Assembly (NCBI GenBank): GCA_013178295.1 | Contig: JABLWW010000011.1 | Span: 248,001-312,000, forward strand | Direction: 5' to 3' | Source of the DNA: Anaerolineae bacterium | GTDB lineage: Bacteria > Chloroflexota > Anaerolineae > Anaerolineales > Anaerolineaceae | DNA: 64,000 nucleotides | In this document: positions 17,173 through 26,207 of the stretch, in pieces | How positions within the stretch are numbered: the first letter of the stretch is position 1 | Layout of the letters: each line of letters begins with the position of its first letter | Made by a program: the position numbers and the translations under genes | The notes under the pieces: generated by a model | What the model was told of the DNA's origin: nothing | The model's database searches: none | The model's input: the letters and a program-made list of their open reading frames with translations, nothing else

Positions 17173-19350
17173 ATGACGACTGAACTTTTGACCTGGCTTG
17201 TTCCCCTGCCGCCGTTGCTGACTTTTTTTCTGATTCCGCTGTTCACGCACCGCAAAAATGGTCTCAGCCACTGGCTGGCGATATTGGGGGCAGGGGTTTC
17301 CTGGCTTCTCAGCATGGTCATTTTCTTCCGGGCTGCATCCATCAGCCATTTATCTGAACATCCCCTGACGCTGGCAGTCAACTGGATACCAACCGGGGAG
17401 AACTGGCTGCAGATTGGTGTTCATGTTGACCCACAAACAGCGGTAACTTTGTTTTTTGTCGCCTGGACGATCTTGATGATTTTTATCTACAGCGTTGGGT
17501 ATCACAATTACGGGCAGCCAAAGGGGGATCATGATCAAAAGGGTCTCCCGCCGCACGGGGCTACCGTAACCGAGCATGGGCATGCACACAAAGTGCCCTC
17601 TGTTGAACCTATGTATGCCCGTTTCTTTGCGTTTTTTGGATTGTTTGCGTTTGGCATGTACCTGTTGGTGGTTACGGATAATCTCTTGACCCTCTTTATC
17701 GGCTGGGAGATTATGGGTCTGTGCTCTTATCTGTTGATTGGTTTCTGGTATGCCAGACCTTCGGCGCGTGATGCGGCTGTCAAGGCTTTTCTCACCACGC
17801 GTGTGGGTGATATGTTCTTGATGCTTGGTCTGGTGGCGCTTTACTCGATTACCGGAACATTGAATTATCAGGCAATTTTGCACAATGAAGAGGTGCTTGC
17901 AAGGCTGGCGTCAGCAGTTTCACCGGTTTTGGGACTTTCGTGGGCGGGACTGATTGGCATCTTGATTTTTATCGGCGCGGTGGGAAAATCTGCACAATTT
18001 CCGTTGCATGTGTGGTTGCCGGATGCGATGGAAGGCCCGACACCAGTTTCTGCAATGATCCACGCAGCGACGATGGTATCAGCTGGTGTCTATCTTGTTG
18101 CGCGTTTCTTCCCCCTGATTTCTGCTGGCTGGACACCTGGAGAACCCCTGACGGCGGCGATGCTGGTGGTGGCAGCTATAGGCACTTTTACGGCGTTGTT
18201 TGCTGCAACCATAGCGCCAGCGCAGGACGATATCAAACGCGTGCTTGCTTACTCTACCATTTCGCAGCTGGGTTTTATGATGGCGGCGCTGGGAATTGGC
18301 GCTTATGTTGCGGCGGTGTTTCACCTGGTGACACATGCCTTTTTCAAGGCGCTGCTCTTTTTGGGTTCGGGGTCAGTCATTCACGGTATGGAACACGGCG
18401 TGTTGCACACTGGGGAGCATATTGACCCGCAGGATATGCAGAATATGGGCGGGCTGCGCGCCAGGATGCCTTTGACCTTCTGGACGTTTTTGATTGGCGG
18501 GCTGGCACTTTCAGGGTTTCCGGTGCTGACGGCAGGGTTCTGGTCAAAGGACGAAATACTTTCCGGGGCGTTTAACGGGGGATTTGTGCTGGTCTTTGTT
18601 GTTTTGGCGTTGGCGGCTTTGCTGACGGCCTTCTATACTGGGCGGCAGATCACCCTGACCTTTTTGGGCAAGCCGCGCACCTCAGCGGCTGAACATGCCT
18701 GTGAGTCTCGCTGGAGTATGACCATCCCTCTGTGTATTTTGGCGTTTTTCTCGGTTGTGCTGGGGTGGGCTGGAATTCCTGAGAAGTTTCCGCTGCTGGG
18801 CGGTGTGATTCCCAACTGGTTTGGGGCGTTTGTCGGCTCTATGGCGGCGGAAGGGGCACATGGTGCGGAAGCCCACCACAGCAGCATCCCTCTGTTGACT
18901 TCGCTGGTAGTGGCGTTGGGTGGGTTGCTGTTAGGCTGGCTGGTATATCGCAATACTGAGGCGGGGGCGCCTGACCCACTCAAAAAGCTGGGCATGGTGT
19001 ATGTTTTGTTGCGGCGTAAGTACTATTTTGACGAGTTATATCATTTCATTTTCATTCGACCGGCAATGTGGATCGCAGAGGTACTGGTATATGCCTGGGG
19101 AGATTTGAAAATCATTGATGGGATTTTGCATTTTATTGGAAACGCGGGAACATGGCTGGGGAATTTTCTGCGCGGTGCGGTGGATCAGCCTATCATCAGC
19201 AATGGCGGTGATGCGCTTGCCAGCGGGGCGCGAGAGGCTGGGGGGCGGTTGCGTGTGATCCAGACCGGGCGCGTTCAGCAATATATGTTGATATCCATTG
19301 TGGTAACCGTTCTGGTTGGAATTTTGCTGCTTTTGCTGGCGTCTGCATAG
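17173..19350 (+). CDS. nuoL: NADH-quinone oxidoreductase subunit L with extended lateral helix
   Basis: The 725-residue product is the distal antiporter-like proton channel plus the long lateral helix; E. coli NuoL is 613 residues. The core motifs GWEIMGLCSYLLIGFWY and LPDAMEGPTPVSAMIHAATMV are clear. Two parts are enlarged. A His-rich loop lies at about residues 115-145. The lateral-helix region has about 49 residues between the IDG (near 648) and the conserved QTGRVQ (697), against roughly 20-25 in ordinary NuoL as I remember it. This fits a complex with an additional NuoM. Confidence 0.95.
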   Translation: MTTELLTWLVPLPPLLTFFLIPLFTHRKNGLSHWLAILGAGVSWLLSMVIFFRAASISHLSEHPLTLAVNWIPTGENWLQIGVHVDPQTAVTLFFVAWTILMIFIYSVGYHNYGQPKGDHDQKGLPPHGATVTEHGHAHKVPSVEPMYARFFAFFGLFAFGMYLLVVTDNLLTLFIGWEIMGLCSYLLIGFWYARPSARDAAVKAFLTTRVGDMFLMLGLVALYSITGTLNYQAILHNEEVLARLASAVSPVLGLSWAGLIGILIFIGAVGKSAQFPLHVWLPDAMEGPTPVSAMIHAATMVSAGVYLVARFFPLISAGWTPGEPLTAAMLVVAAIGTFTALFAATIAPAQDDIKRVLAYSTISQLGFMMAALGIGAYVAAVFHLVTHAFFKALLFLGSGSVIHGMEHGVLHTGEHIDPQDMQNMGGLRARMPLTFWTFLIGGLALSGFPVLTAGFWSKDEILSGAFNGGFVLVFVVLALAALLTAFYTGRQITLTFLGKPRTSAAEHACESRWSMTIPLCILAFFSVVLGWAGIPEKFPLLGGVIPNWFGAFVGSMAAEGAHGAEAHHSSIPLLTSLVVALGGLLLGWLVYRNTEAGAPDPLKKLGMVYVLLRRKYYFDELYHFIFIRPAMWIAEVLVYAWGDLKIIDGILHFIGNAGTWLGNFLRGAVDQPIISNGGDALASGAREAGGRLRVIQTGRVQQYMLISIVVTVLVGILLLLLASA

Positions 19351-19370
19351 GCAAAGGGAGAGAAGAGAAT

Positions 19371-20882
19371 ATGGACTGGATTTTTAATCACCTTGTAACG
19401 CTCATTCTTTTTATTCCCACCCTGGCTGCGCTTCTCATGCTATTTCTCCCAGCGGCAAAGATCACTTTGTTGCGCTGGTGGGCTTTTATTGCCAGCCTGA
19501 TACCATTTCTCCTTTCGCTGGTGGTATGGGCACGCTTTGATGCTGACGGGAAAGGCTTTCAATTTGTCGAGCACACCATCTGGTATCGCAGCCTGAACGC
19601 TTCATATCATCTTGGGGTGGACGGTATTTCACTGACGCTGGTTGTCCTGACTACTTTCCTGACGCCGCTGGCAATTCTGGCGTCTTACAGTATCCAGGAG
19701 CGGGTTAAAGCCTATATGATCCTCTTCTTGCTTCTGGAGACGGGAATGCTGGGAGTTTTTCTCTCTCTGGATTTGCTGCTCTTTTTTGTCTTCTGGGAAA
19801 TTGGTTTGGTGCCCATGTATTTTTTGATCAATCAGTGGGGCGGCAGCAACCGCAATTATGCTTCGCTCAAGTTCATTCTCTATACGATGGGCGGCTCTCT
19901 AGGTTTGTTGCTCTCCATACAGCTCATGGGGGTGGTTGCGGGCACCTACGACTTGCCGCTATTGTTTGAACGTTGGGCAAATCTGAAGGAAGCCACGCTA
20001 CTGGGTATGCCCACAGAGACGGTCAAGTCCATCATCTTCTGGGCATTTGTGGTTGCCTTTGCGATCAAAGTGCCAGTGTGGCCGTTCCACACCTGGCTAC
20101 CGGATGCCCACACGGAGGCGCCAACCGCCGGTTCGATGATTCTGGCAGGTGTGTTGCTTAAACTGGGAGGGTATGGATTTCTGCGTCTGGTGTTGCCGCT
20201 TTTTCCGCAGCAGGCGCATCAGTTTGCGGGGTATCTGGCGTTGCTCGCTACGCTGGCGGTGATTTTGGGAGCACTGGGTGCCTGGGCGCAGAAGGATTTC
20301 AAGCGTCTGGTAGCGTATTCTTCAATTAACCACATGGGGTTTGTGGTGTTGGGCATTGCAGCGGCTGCCTGGGCTGCTGGTACTGAGAATGCTGTTATTG
20401 CAGTCAATGGGGCAGTTTTGCAAATGGTTACCCATGGGCTTTCATCGGCGGGGATGTTTTTTCTGGTGGGCGTGATTTACGAGCGCACACATACCCGAAA
20501 CCTTGAAGAGTATGGTGGTTTATTTACCCTTGTGCCGGTGTATGGAGGCATCTTGCTCTTTGTCGCGATGGGGTCGTTGGGATTGCCAGGACTGGCTGGT
20601 TTTGTCTCTGAGTTTCTGGTGATACGGGGTGTTTGGCCTGTTTTCACGCTTGCGACTGCACTAAGTATGATTGGGCTCTTTTTTACCGGTGCTTATATTC
20701 TCAAAGCGCTGCGCCAGGTTTTACATGGCCCGCTTAATGAACGCTGGGTAGGGCATCTTACCGAAATCAATTTGCGCGAGATTGTGGTCATTGCACCTAT
20801 GATGGCTTTGATGCTGTTGATTGGCGTTTACCCAGCATGGATACTGGATGTGATCAACCGCGCCGTTATGATGTGGTTCTAA
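19371..20882 (+). CDS. nuoM: NADH-quinone oxidoreductase subunit M, first copy
   Basis: The 503-residue antiporter-like subunit has about 14 helices. The pumping motifs are visible: Glu in FFVFWEIGLVPMYFLI near residue 143, and Lys in the FAIKVPVWPFHTWLPDAHTEAPTAGSMILAG-type block near 235. YSSINHMGFVVLG identifies NuoM. It is followed 11 nt later by a second, divergent NuoM. Confidence 0.95.
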   Translation: MDWIFNHLVTLILFIPTLAALLMLFLPAAKITLLRWWAFIASLIPFLLSLVVWARFDADGKGFQFVEHTIWYRSLNASYHLGVDGISLTLVVLTTFLTPLAILASYSIQERVKAYMILFLLLETGMLGVFLSLDLLLFFVFWEIGLVPMYFLINQWGGSNRNYASLKFILYTMGGSLGLLLSIQLMGVVAGTYDLPLLFERWANLKEATLLGMPTETVKSIIFWAFVVAFAIKVPVWPFHTWLPDAHTEAPTAGSMILAGVLLKLGGYGFLRLVLPLFPQQAHQFAGYLALLATLAVILGALGAWAQKDFKRLVAYSSINHMGFVVLGIAAAAWAAGTENAVIAVNGAVLQMVTHGLSSAGMFFLVGVIYERTHTRNLEEYGGLFTLVPVYGGILLFVAMGSLGLPGLAGFVSEFLVIRGVWPVFTLATALSMIGLFFTGAYILKALRQVLHGPLNERWVGHLTEINLREIVVIAPMMALMLLIGVYPAWILDVINRAVMMWF

Positions 20883-20893
20883 CGAGGTGATGA

Positions 20894-22363
20894 ATGCAAT
20901 TTCCCATTCTTAGCGTCATTATATTCATCCCACTGGTTGCTGCCCTGTTGATTCTTCTTCTGCCAGCTCAGCAGCGCAATTGGATTCGCGGCTTGGCTCT
21001 CGGTGCAGTGACACTGGACTTTTTGTTAACGCTGGTGGTTTACTTCAGCTATGATGCTGCTGCTGGCGGCTACCAAATGTTGGAGCGGTTTGCGTGGCTG
21101 CCTGCATTGGGTATTTCCTATTACGTTGGCGTGGATGGCATTAGCGCCCCGCTGGTATTGATGGCGGGCGTGGTTGCCTTTTGTGGTGTTTTGGTTTCGT
21201 GGAATGTTGATGACCGCCCACGCGAGTTTTTCTCCTTCCTTCTGTTTTTAGCCGTTAGTGTGCTTGGGGTGTTTGCCTCGCTGGATTTGTTTCAACTGTT
21301 CTTTTTCTTTGAGCTGGCAATTTTCCCCAAGTATTTGATGATTGTCGTCTGGGGGTCGCCGAAGACGCGTGAATATGGGGGTATGAAATTGACCTTGTAT
21401 CTGTTTATTGGTTCGATGTTTGCCTTGCTGGGGGCGCTGGCAATCTACTTTGGGTCGGGGTTGCGGACGTTTGACATGCTGGCGCTGGAAAAAGCGGGTT
21501 TTGCGGCAGAATTTCAGCGTTTTTGGTTTTTGTTTGTTTTTCTTGGGTTTGGTGTGCTGGGAGGTATTTTCCCCTTCTATAGCTGGGCGCCGGATGGTCA
21601 TGTGGCTGCGCCGACGGCTATCTCCATGATGCTGGCAGGGGTCGAGATGAAGGTGGGTACGTTTGCCGCCCTGCGTGTGGGTATCATGCTTTTGCCCGAA
21701 GGGGCTCGTCATTGGGCATGGTTGATTTTGGCGCTGGCGACTGTCAACGTGGTTTATGGCGCGCTGATTGCGATGATTCAAAGCGACTTTAAATACGTGA
21801 TTGGTTTCTCTTCCGTTTCACACATGGGGCTGGTCTTGATTGGCTTCGCGTCGCTCAATGCAAAGGGGTTGCTGGGTGCGGGTCTGCAAATGTTCTCCCA
21901 TGGTGTGATGACGGCGCTTTTCTTTGCTGTGGTCGGGATGGTGTATGATCGCACCCATACGCGGGATATTGCCAGGCTGGGTGGTCTGTATCGCAAGATG
22001 CCCTGGGCGGCGGTGGGTTTTATTATTGGTGGTTTGGTTTCGATGGGGATGCCGGGTTTTTCGGGGTTTGTGGCTGAGTTCCCGATCTTTATGGGCGCCT
22101 GGCAGGCAATGCCTGTGGTGGCGATCATCGCTATTCTTGGCATTTTGATAACCGCTGCCTACATTCTGCTGGTTGTACGCCGGGTATTTTTTGGTGATCT
22201 GCCGGCGGATTATGAGATGGTGGCTGATATTAGCCTGCTGGACAAAATTGCTATTGGAGTGCTTGCCGCGATGATGATTGCTTTGGGTTGTTTTCCTGTA
22301 TTGATGGAGCCGTTAGTCGCTTCGGGCGTCGGGCGTATCATGGCGCTGCTGGGAGGTATGTAA
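20894..22363 (+). CDS. nuoM: NADH-quinone oxidoreductase subunit M, second copy
   Basis: The 489-residue product is a second NuoM-like antiporter subunit and is clearly diverged from the first. Its blocks read FFFFELAIFPKYLMIVVWG, FPFYSWAPDGHVAAPTAISMMLAGVEMK and FSSVSHMGLVLIG. The HTWLPD of copy one is replaced by YSWAPDGH, but a membrane Glu and Lys set remains. Tandem NuoM genes mark the so-called 2M complex I, proposed to carry an extra proton channel. Confidence 0.92.
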   Translation: MQFPILSVIIFIPLVAALLILLLPAQQRNWIRGLALGAVTLDFLLTLVVYFSYDAAAGGYQMLERFAWLPALGISYYVGVDGISAPLVLMAGVVAFCGVLVSWNVDDRPREFFSFLLFLAVSVLGVFASLDLFQLFFFFELAIFPKYLMIVVWGSPKTREYGGMKLTLYLFIGSMFALLGALAIYFGSGLRTFDMLALEKAGFAAEFQRFWFLFVFLGFGVLGGIFPFYSWAPDGHVAAPTAISMMLAGVEMKVGTFAALRVGIMLLPEGARHWAWLILALATVNVVYGALIAMIQSDFKYVIGFSSVSHMGLVLIGFASLNAKGLLGAGLQMFSHGVMTALFFAVVGMVYDRTHTRDIARLGGLYRKMPWAAVGFIIGGLVSMGMPGFSGFVAEFPIFMGAWQAMPVVAIIAILGILITAAYILLVVRRVFFGDLPADYEMVADISLLDKIAIGVLAAMMIALGCFPVLMEPLVASGVGRIMALLGGM

Positions 22364-22366
22364 CCC

Positions 22367-23824
22367 ATGATGATTGATGTTGGCAGGATGATGTTGGAAA
22401 TACTGCCCGAAATAGGGCTGCTTATATTGATAGGGGTTGTACTTGTTCTGGATTTGTTCTGGCGGAAATCAAGAAAGAAGCTTGGATGGGTATCCTTTGC
22501 TGGATTGCTGCTGATCTTTGTGCTGACCCTCGTGTTTGTGCAACCAGCCCGTTTGCCTCAGCTCACATGGGGCGGGATGATCAGCCTGGATATGACTGGC
22601 TATATCTTCCGAATGATTTTTATCGCAGGCGCTGCTCTTACTGTCCTTTATGCAATTGCAAATGATAGTCTAGCGGGGCGCGGTGAATTTTATTTGCTGT
22701 TGCTTACCAGCACGTTGGGTATGTGTTTCATGGCTTCTGCGGCGGATTTGATTATGCTGTTTCTGGCGATCGAAACAACAACCGTACCGCTTTTTGTGCT
22801 GGCTGGTTTTCTGACGCGTGATCAGAAGTCGGTCGAATCGGGTATCAAGTACCTGCTCTTTGCCGCTATGACATCGGCGGTGATGTTATATGGGTTTACC
22901 TGGCTGTATGGTTTTAGCGGCACAACTCAGCTTTACCAGATCGCGGAGCGTCTAAAGTATGGCTTTGTGCCGCAGGCTGCTGTTGTTGCCGCGATGATGC
23001 TGGTTTTGGTCGGGTTTGGCTTCAAAATATCTGCAGTGCCTTTCCATTTTTGGGCACCGGATGTTTATGACGGTGCTCCCTACCCCGTGGCAGGTTTTCT
23101 CTCCACAGCCTCAAAAGCGGCTGGGTTTGCGGTGTTGGCGCGTGCGTTGTTTGTCATCTTCCCATTGCAAACCGAAACCTGGACGCTGATTGTTGCCTTG
23201 CTGTCAACGGCTTCCATGTTTGTCGGTAACCTTCTGGCGTTGGCGCAGAAAAATATCAAGCGGCTGCTGGCGTACTCATCCATTGCGCAGGCGGGTTATA
23301 TCCTGATTGGTGTGGCGGCAGATTCACCTCTGGGAACCAGTGGAGTGATTTACTATCTGTCTGCTTATTTACTCACAAACCTGGCAGCCTTCGGTATTGT
23401 TGCGCTGGTCGGTCGCGCGGTCGGATCGGATGAGATTTCTGCCTATGCCGGGTTGAGCCGCCGTTCTCCAGCGCTTGCGCTGGCGATGCTGGTGGTGATG
23501 CTTTCGCTGGGGGGAATCCCACCCTTTGCTGGTTTTATTGGTAAGTTGCTGGTTTTTGCCGCCGCTATTGAGCGTGGTTTGATCTGGTTGGCAATTCTGG
23601 GGGTGATCAACACGATTGTGGCGCTGTTCTACTACCTGACGGTGCTGAAGGTGATTTATCTTTACCGTTCGGAAGAGGAAGATAAACCGCTTGCCGTCTC
23701 ATCAGCGGCTGGCACGGCGCTGGTCATTTGTATTGTGGGTATTATTGCTCTTGGGGTGGTCATCGCCCCGTTGTATGGCTGGTCAACGGATGCGGCAGCC
23801 ACGTTGCTTTTTCTGCCTCGTTGA
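22367..23824 (+). CDS. nuoN: NADH-quinone oxidoreductase subunit N
   Basis: The 485-residue antiporter-like subunit lies next to NuoK in the complex. LAIETTTVPLFVLAGF near residue 135 carries the channel Glu, and the block FKISAVPFHFWAPDVYDGAPYPVAGFL near 220 carries the Lys. AYSSIAQAGYILIG is also typical. Start ATG is at 22367 or 22370. It is the last nuo gene and no terminator follows; the Fo genes start 32 bp later. Confidence 0.95.
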   Translation: MMIDVGRMMLEILPEIGLLILIGVVLVLDLFWRKSRKKLGWVSFAGLLLIFVLTLVFVQPARLPQLTWGGMISLDMTGYIFRMIFIAGAALTVLYAIANDSLAGRGEFYLLLLTSTLGMCFMASAADLIMLFLAIETTTVPLFVLAGFLTRDQKSVESGIKYLLFAAMTSAVMLYGFTWLYGFSGTTQLYQIAERLKYGFVPQAAVVAAMMLVLVGFGFKISAVPFHFWAPDVYDGAPYPVAGFLSTASKAAGFAVLARALFVIFPLQTETWTLIVALLSTASMFVGNLLALAQKNIKRLLAYSSIAQAGYILIGVAADSPLGTSGVIYYLSAYLLTNLAAFGIVALVGRAVGSDEISAYAGLSRRSPALALAMLVVMLSLGGIPPFAGFIGKLLVFAAAIERGLIWLAILGVINTIVALFYYLTVLKVIYLYRSEEEDKPLAVSSAAGTALVICIVGIIALGVVIAPLYGWSTDAAATLLFLPR

Positions 23825-23850
23825 CTTGTAGAATCAATATTTGGTATAAT
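23821..23850 (+). promoter_or_regulatory. Promoter of the Fo gene cluster (possibly leaderless)
   Basis: TTGACT (23821-23826) and a perfect TATAAT (23845-23850) are spaced by 18 bp, and the -10 is preceded by TGG, an extended -10. The -10 ends 6 nt before the atpI ATG, so the expected start point falls on or next to the ATG. No Shine-Dalgarno sequence lies between. Confidence 0.7.
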
Positions 23851-23856
23851 TCTCTT

Positions 23857-24168
23857 ATGAATCTGCCCCATGGTAATCACCAGGAGCGCAAAACCCGTCT
23901 TTTCAATCTGGCGGTGATTGGTATCGTAGGGCAGGTGGGTTTTTTTACATTACTGATTATTCTGGTGGCGCTGTTTGCAGGGTTGGGGCTGGACAACCAA
24001 ATGCAGACCCGCCCGTTGTTTACGCTGGTTTTTTTAGTGGCAAGTGTTCCGATATCCCTTATAGTCATGTTTGTGGTTGTCCGCTTTGGCCTGAGGCGGA
24101 TCAACCCTGGTAAGATGAAGTCAGAACCCAAACAACAAGAGGAGAATGACTTTGGAAACTACTCGTAA
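23857..24168 (+). CDS. atpI: AtpI-like small membrane protein, first gene of Fo cluster
   Basis: The 103-residue product has two transmembrane helices (about residues 19-42 and 55-80) and a hydrophilic C-terminal tail. Position before atpB and size match the AtpI/gene-1 group, which helps assemble the c-ring or transports Mg2+ in other bacteria. Sequence similarity is weak, so the name rests largely on context. The end overlaps atpB by 23 nt. No ribosome binding site precedes it. Confidence 0.65.
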   Translation: MNLPHGNHQERKTRLFNLAVIGIVGQVGFFTLLIILVALFAGLGLDNQMQTRPLFTLVFLVASVPISLIVMFVVVRFGLRRINPGKMKSEPKQQEENDFGNYS

Positions 24169-25126
24169 ATGGCGCTATGGTGTAAACCGCTGGATTGTTT
24201 TGCTCACCATCATCTTGGGGATTATAGGTGTAAATATCGCTGCCCCTGTCCGTCCCCATATCCAGGTTGCTCCTGAAGTGCTTTCGCCCGAACCTCTTTT
24301 TACGCTGCCAGTGATTGGGGATTTCTATCTGACCAACACCATGATAGCCATGTTCATCGGTGATGTCATTATTATCCTCATCGCTCTGGCGGTGCGCGCA
24401 GCAGCCAGACGGGGCAGTCTGGTGCCTGCGGGTATTTCCAATGCCATTGAGGGGTTGATGGAGGTGGTTTATAACCTGACTGAAACCTCTGCTGGCAGGT
24501 GGGCTAAGACGATTTTCCCCTGGTTTATGACCATCTTATTGCTGGTGCTGGTAGCCAATCTATTGAAGATTTTGCCAGGTGTTGAGAGCATTGGGGTTTT
24601 GCATCACCTTCATCATGGTCATGAGATTGAGGAGGTTTTGCCTGGTGTATATACGGTTTTGCCCGAAGAAGCAGAAGGCGAGGGATATGTGGTTACGCCC
24701 TTTGTGCGTGGCTTGTCAACCGATTTGAACTTTACGGTGGCGCTGGCGTTGATCTCGGTGTTTATGACGCAGGTCATTGGTGTTCGTGCTCAGGGTGCGG
24801 CATATTTTCTCAAGTTTGCCAATGTGCGCACACTGTTTTCCAAACCGTTCTTTGGCGCCATGGACTTTATTGTGGGGTTGCTTGAACTGATCTCTGAGTT
24901 TGCGAAGATTCTTTCGTTCTCCTTTCGTCTTTTTGGCGTTATGTTTTCCGGTGTGGTGCTGGTAGCACTGGTGGCAACCATGTTACCGGTGTTCATGCCG
25001 TCCTTTGTGTATATGTTTGAAGTATTCATGGCGTTGATCCAGGCGTTTGTGTTTGGTATGTTGACGATGGTGTTTATGTCGCAGGCAACACAGGGGCATG
25101 GCGCTGAGGAGCATACAGAACATTAG
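24146..25126 (+). CDS. atpB: ATP synthase Fo subunit a
   Basis: Subunit a forms the two proton half-channels. The 326-residue product has the essential Arg in the helix SEFAKILSFSFRLFGVMFSG near residue 260. The preceding loop (near residues 150-160) is unusually His-rich. The ATG at 24146 follows GAGGAG inside the atpI gene. Confidence 0.95.
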   Translation: MTLETTRKWRYGVNRWIVLLTIILGIIGVNIAAPVRPHIQVAPEVLSPEPLFTLPVIGDFYLTNTMIAMFIGDVIIILIALAVRAAARRGSLVPAGISNAIEGLMEVVYNLTETSAGRWAKTIFPWFMTILLLVLVANLLKILPGVESIGVLHHLHHGHEIEEVLPGVYTVLPEEAEGEGYVVTPFVRGLSTDLNFTVALALISVFMTQVIGVRAQGAAYFLKFANVRTLFSKPFFGAMDFIVGLLELISEFAKILSFSFRLFGVMFSGVVLVALVATMLPVFMPSFVYMFEVFMALIQAFVFGMLTMVFMSQATQGHGAEEHTEH

Positions 25127-25175
25127 ATGGCTTTGAGCAGTATCAGGAATAAATGACCAAGGAGGTTAATAACGA

Positions 25176-25412
25176 ATGACAGGTGACATTATCATGGCGG
25201 CGAAGTTCATTGGGGCAGGTTTGTCAATGATTGGAGCCTTGGGCGCAGGTGTGGGTATTGGTATGAGCGTTCAGGGCGCTTTGCAGGGTATGGCGCGCAA
25301 CCCTGATGCGTATGGAAATCTGTTGACCAATATGATTTTGGGTATTGCGTTCTCAGAAGCGATCGCCATTTATTGTCTGGTGGTTGCGTTCTTAATGCTC
25401 TTTGTGCTTTAG
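25176..25412 (+). CDS. atpE: ATP synthase Fo subunit c
   Basis: The 78-residue hairpin protein forms the rotor ring. The first helix is Gly-rich (GALGAGVGIGM), the polar loop reads ARNPDA, and the ion-binding Glu lies in GIAFSEAIAIYC near residue 62. The residue after this Glu is Ala, not the Ser/Thr of sodium-type c subunits, so protons are the likely ion. An AAGGAGG site precedes the ATG. Confidence 0.95.
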   Translation: MTGDIIMAAKFIGAGLSMIGALGAGVGIGMSVQGALQGMARNPDAYGNLLTNMILGIAFSEAIAIYCLVVAFLMLFVL

Positions 25413-25435
25413 ACTTTCAGTTAAGGAGAACGACC

Positions 25436-26179
25436 TTGGAGAAATTAGGTATTAACCTTGGGTATCTGATTGTCCAGATATTGAACTTTGTGGTCATTTT
25501 TGTTGTCCTGCGCGCCTGGGTGTATAAGCCGCTGATGGCGATGCTGGAAAAACGCCGGGCGACGATTGCTCAGGGGTTGGAGGATGCGCGCATCGCGGAG
25601 GAGGCACGGGCAAATGCCGAAAAAGAGAAAGAGCGTATCCTCTCTGAAGCACAGACAAAGGCTGCTGAGATTGTACGTGAGGCAGCCGAGCGCGCCGAAG
25701 CGGTTGGAAAGGAACGACTGGCAGCTGTCGAAGCAGAAATAGCAAAGACGCGTGAAACGGCTTTGGCAGAGGTGGAGCAGGAGCGCAACCGTCTATTGGG
25801 CGAGCTGCGTAGCCAGGTGGTGGCGTTGTCAATTGCAGCTGCGCAGAAACTGGTGGGCGAAACGCTCAAGCAGGATGAGCGCCGCCAGCATGACCTGTTG
25901 CAAGAGTTTTTCTCCGGCGTAAGAGCGGGCAGAGTTGTGGTGCTTGAAGGGACGGATCTTTCCGGTGAGGCGGCTGAAGTCACCAGCGCATTGCCGCTCA
26001 CGCCTGAAGAGCAGGAAGTGATCAAAAAGGAAGTGCTTTCTTCCTTGGGTTCGGCTGCCACAATTAGCTTTCGCGTTGACCCCTCTATTCTGGGTGGTCT
26101 GGTTGTGCGGGTAGGAGACCGGATACTGGATGGCTCGGTGGTTGGGCAGTTGCAGGAATTACGTCAAAGCTTGCAATAA
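25436..26179 (+). CDS. atpF: ATP synthase b-delta fusion subunit
   Basis: The 247-residue product starts at TTG 25436 behind AAGGAG (25423-25428). Residues about 6-28 form the membrane helix and 35-150 a long charged coiled coil, both as in subunit b. The last roughly 85 residues end ILGGLVVRVGDRILDGSV, the C-terminal signature of subunit delta (OSCP). The delta N-terminal helical domain is missing. So the peripheral stalk is a b joined to a shortened delta. A separate atpH is not present here, and no F1 gene follows. Confidence 0.9.
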   Translation: MEKLGINLGYLIVQILNFVVIFVVLRAWVYKPLMAMLEKRRATIAQGLEDARIAEEARANAEKEKERILSEAQTKAAEIVREAAERAEAVGKERLAAVEAEIAKTRETALAEVEQERNRLLGELRSQVVALSIAAAQKLVGETLKQDERRQHDLLQEFFSGVRAGRVVVLEGTDLSGEAAEVTSALPLTPEEQEVIKKEVLSSLGSAATISFRVDPSILGGLVVRVGDRILDGSVVGQLQELRQSLQ

Positions 26180-26207
26180 TTGTTGGTTTTTCACAGATGG
26201 CTTCTGG

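Noticed and set aside
17350-17883. 177-residue minus-strand ORF inside nuoL
   Set aside because: Lies wholly within nuoL, low-complexity composition, no start signal.
21248-21781. 177-residue minus-strand ORF inside the second nuoM
   Set aside because: His/Gln/Lys-rich antisense translation of a membrane-protein gene, a known artefact.
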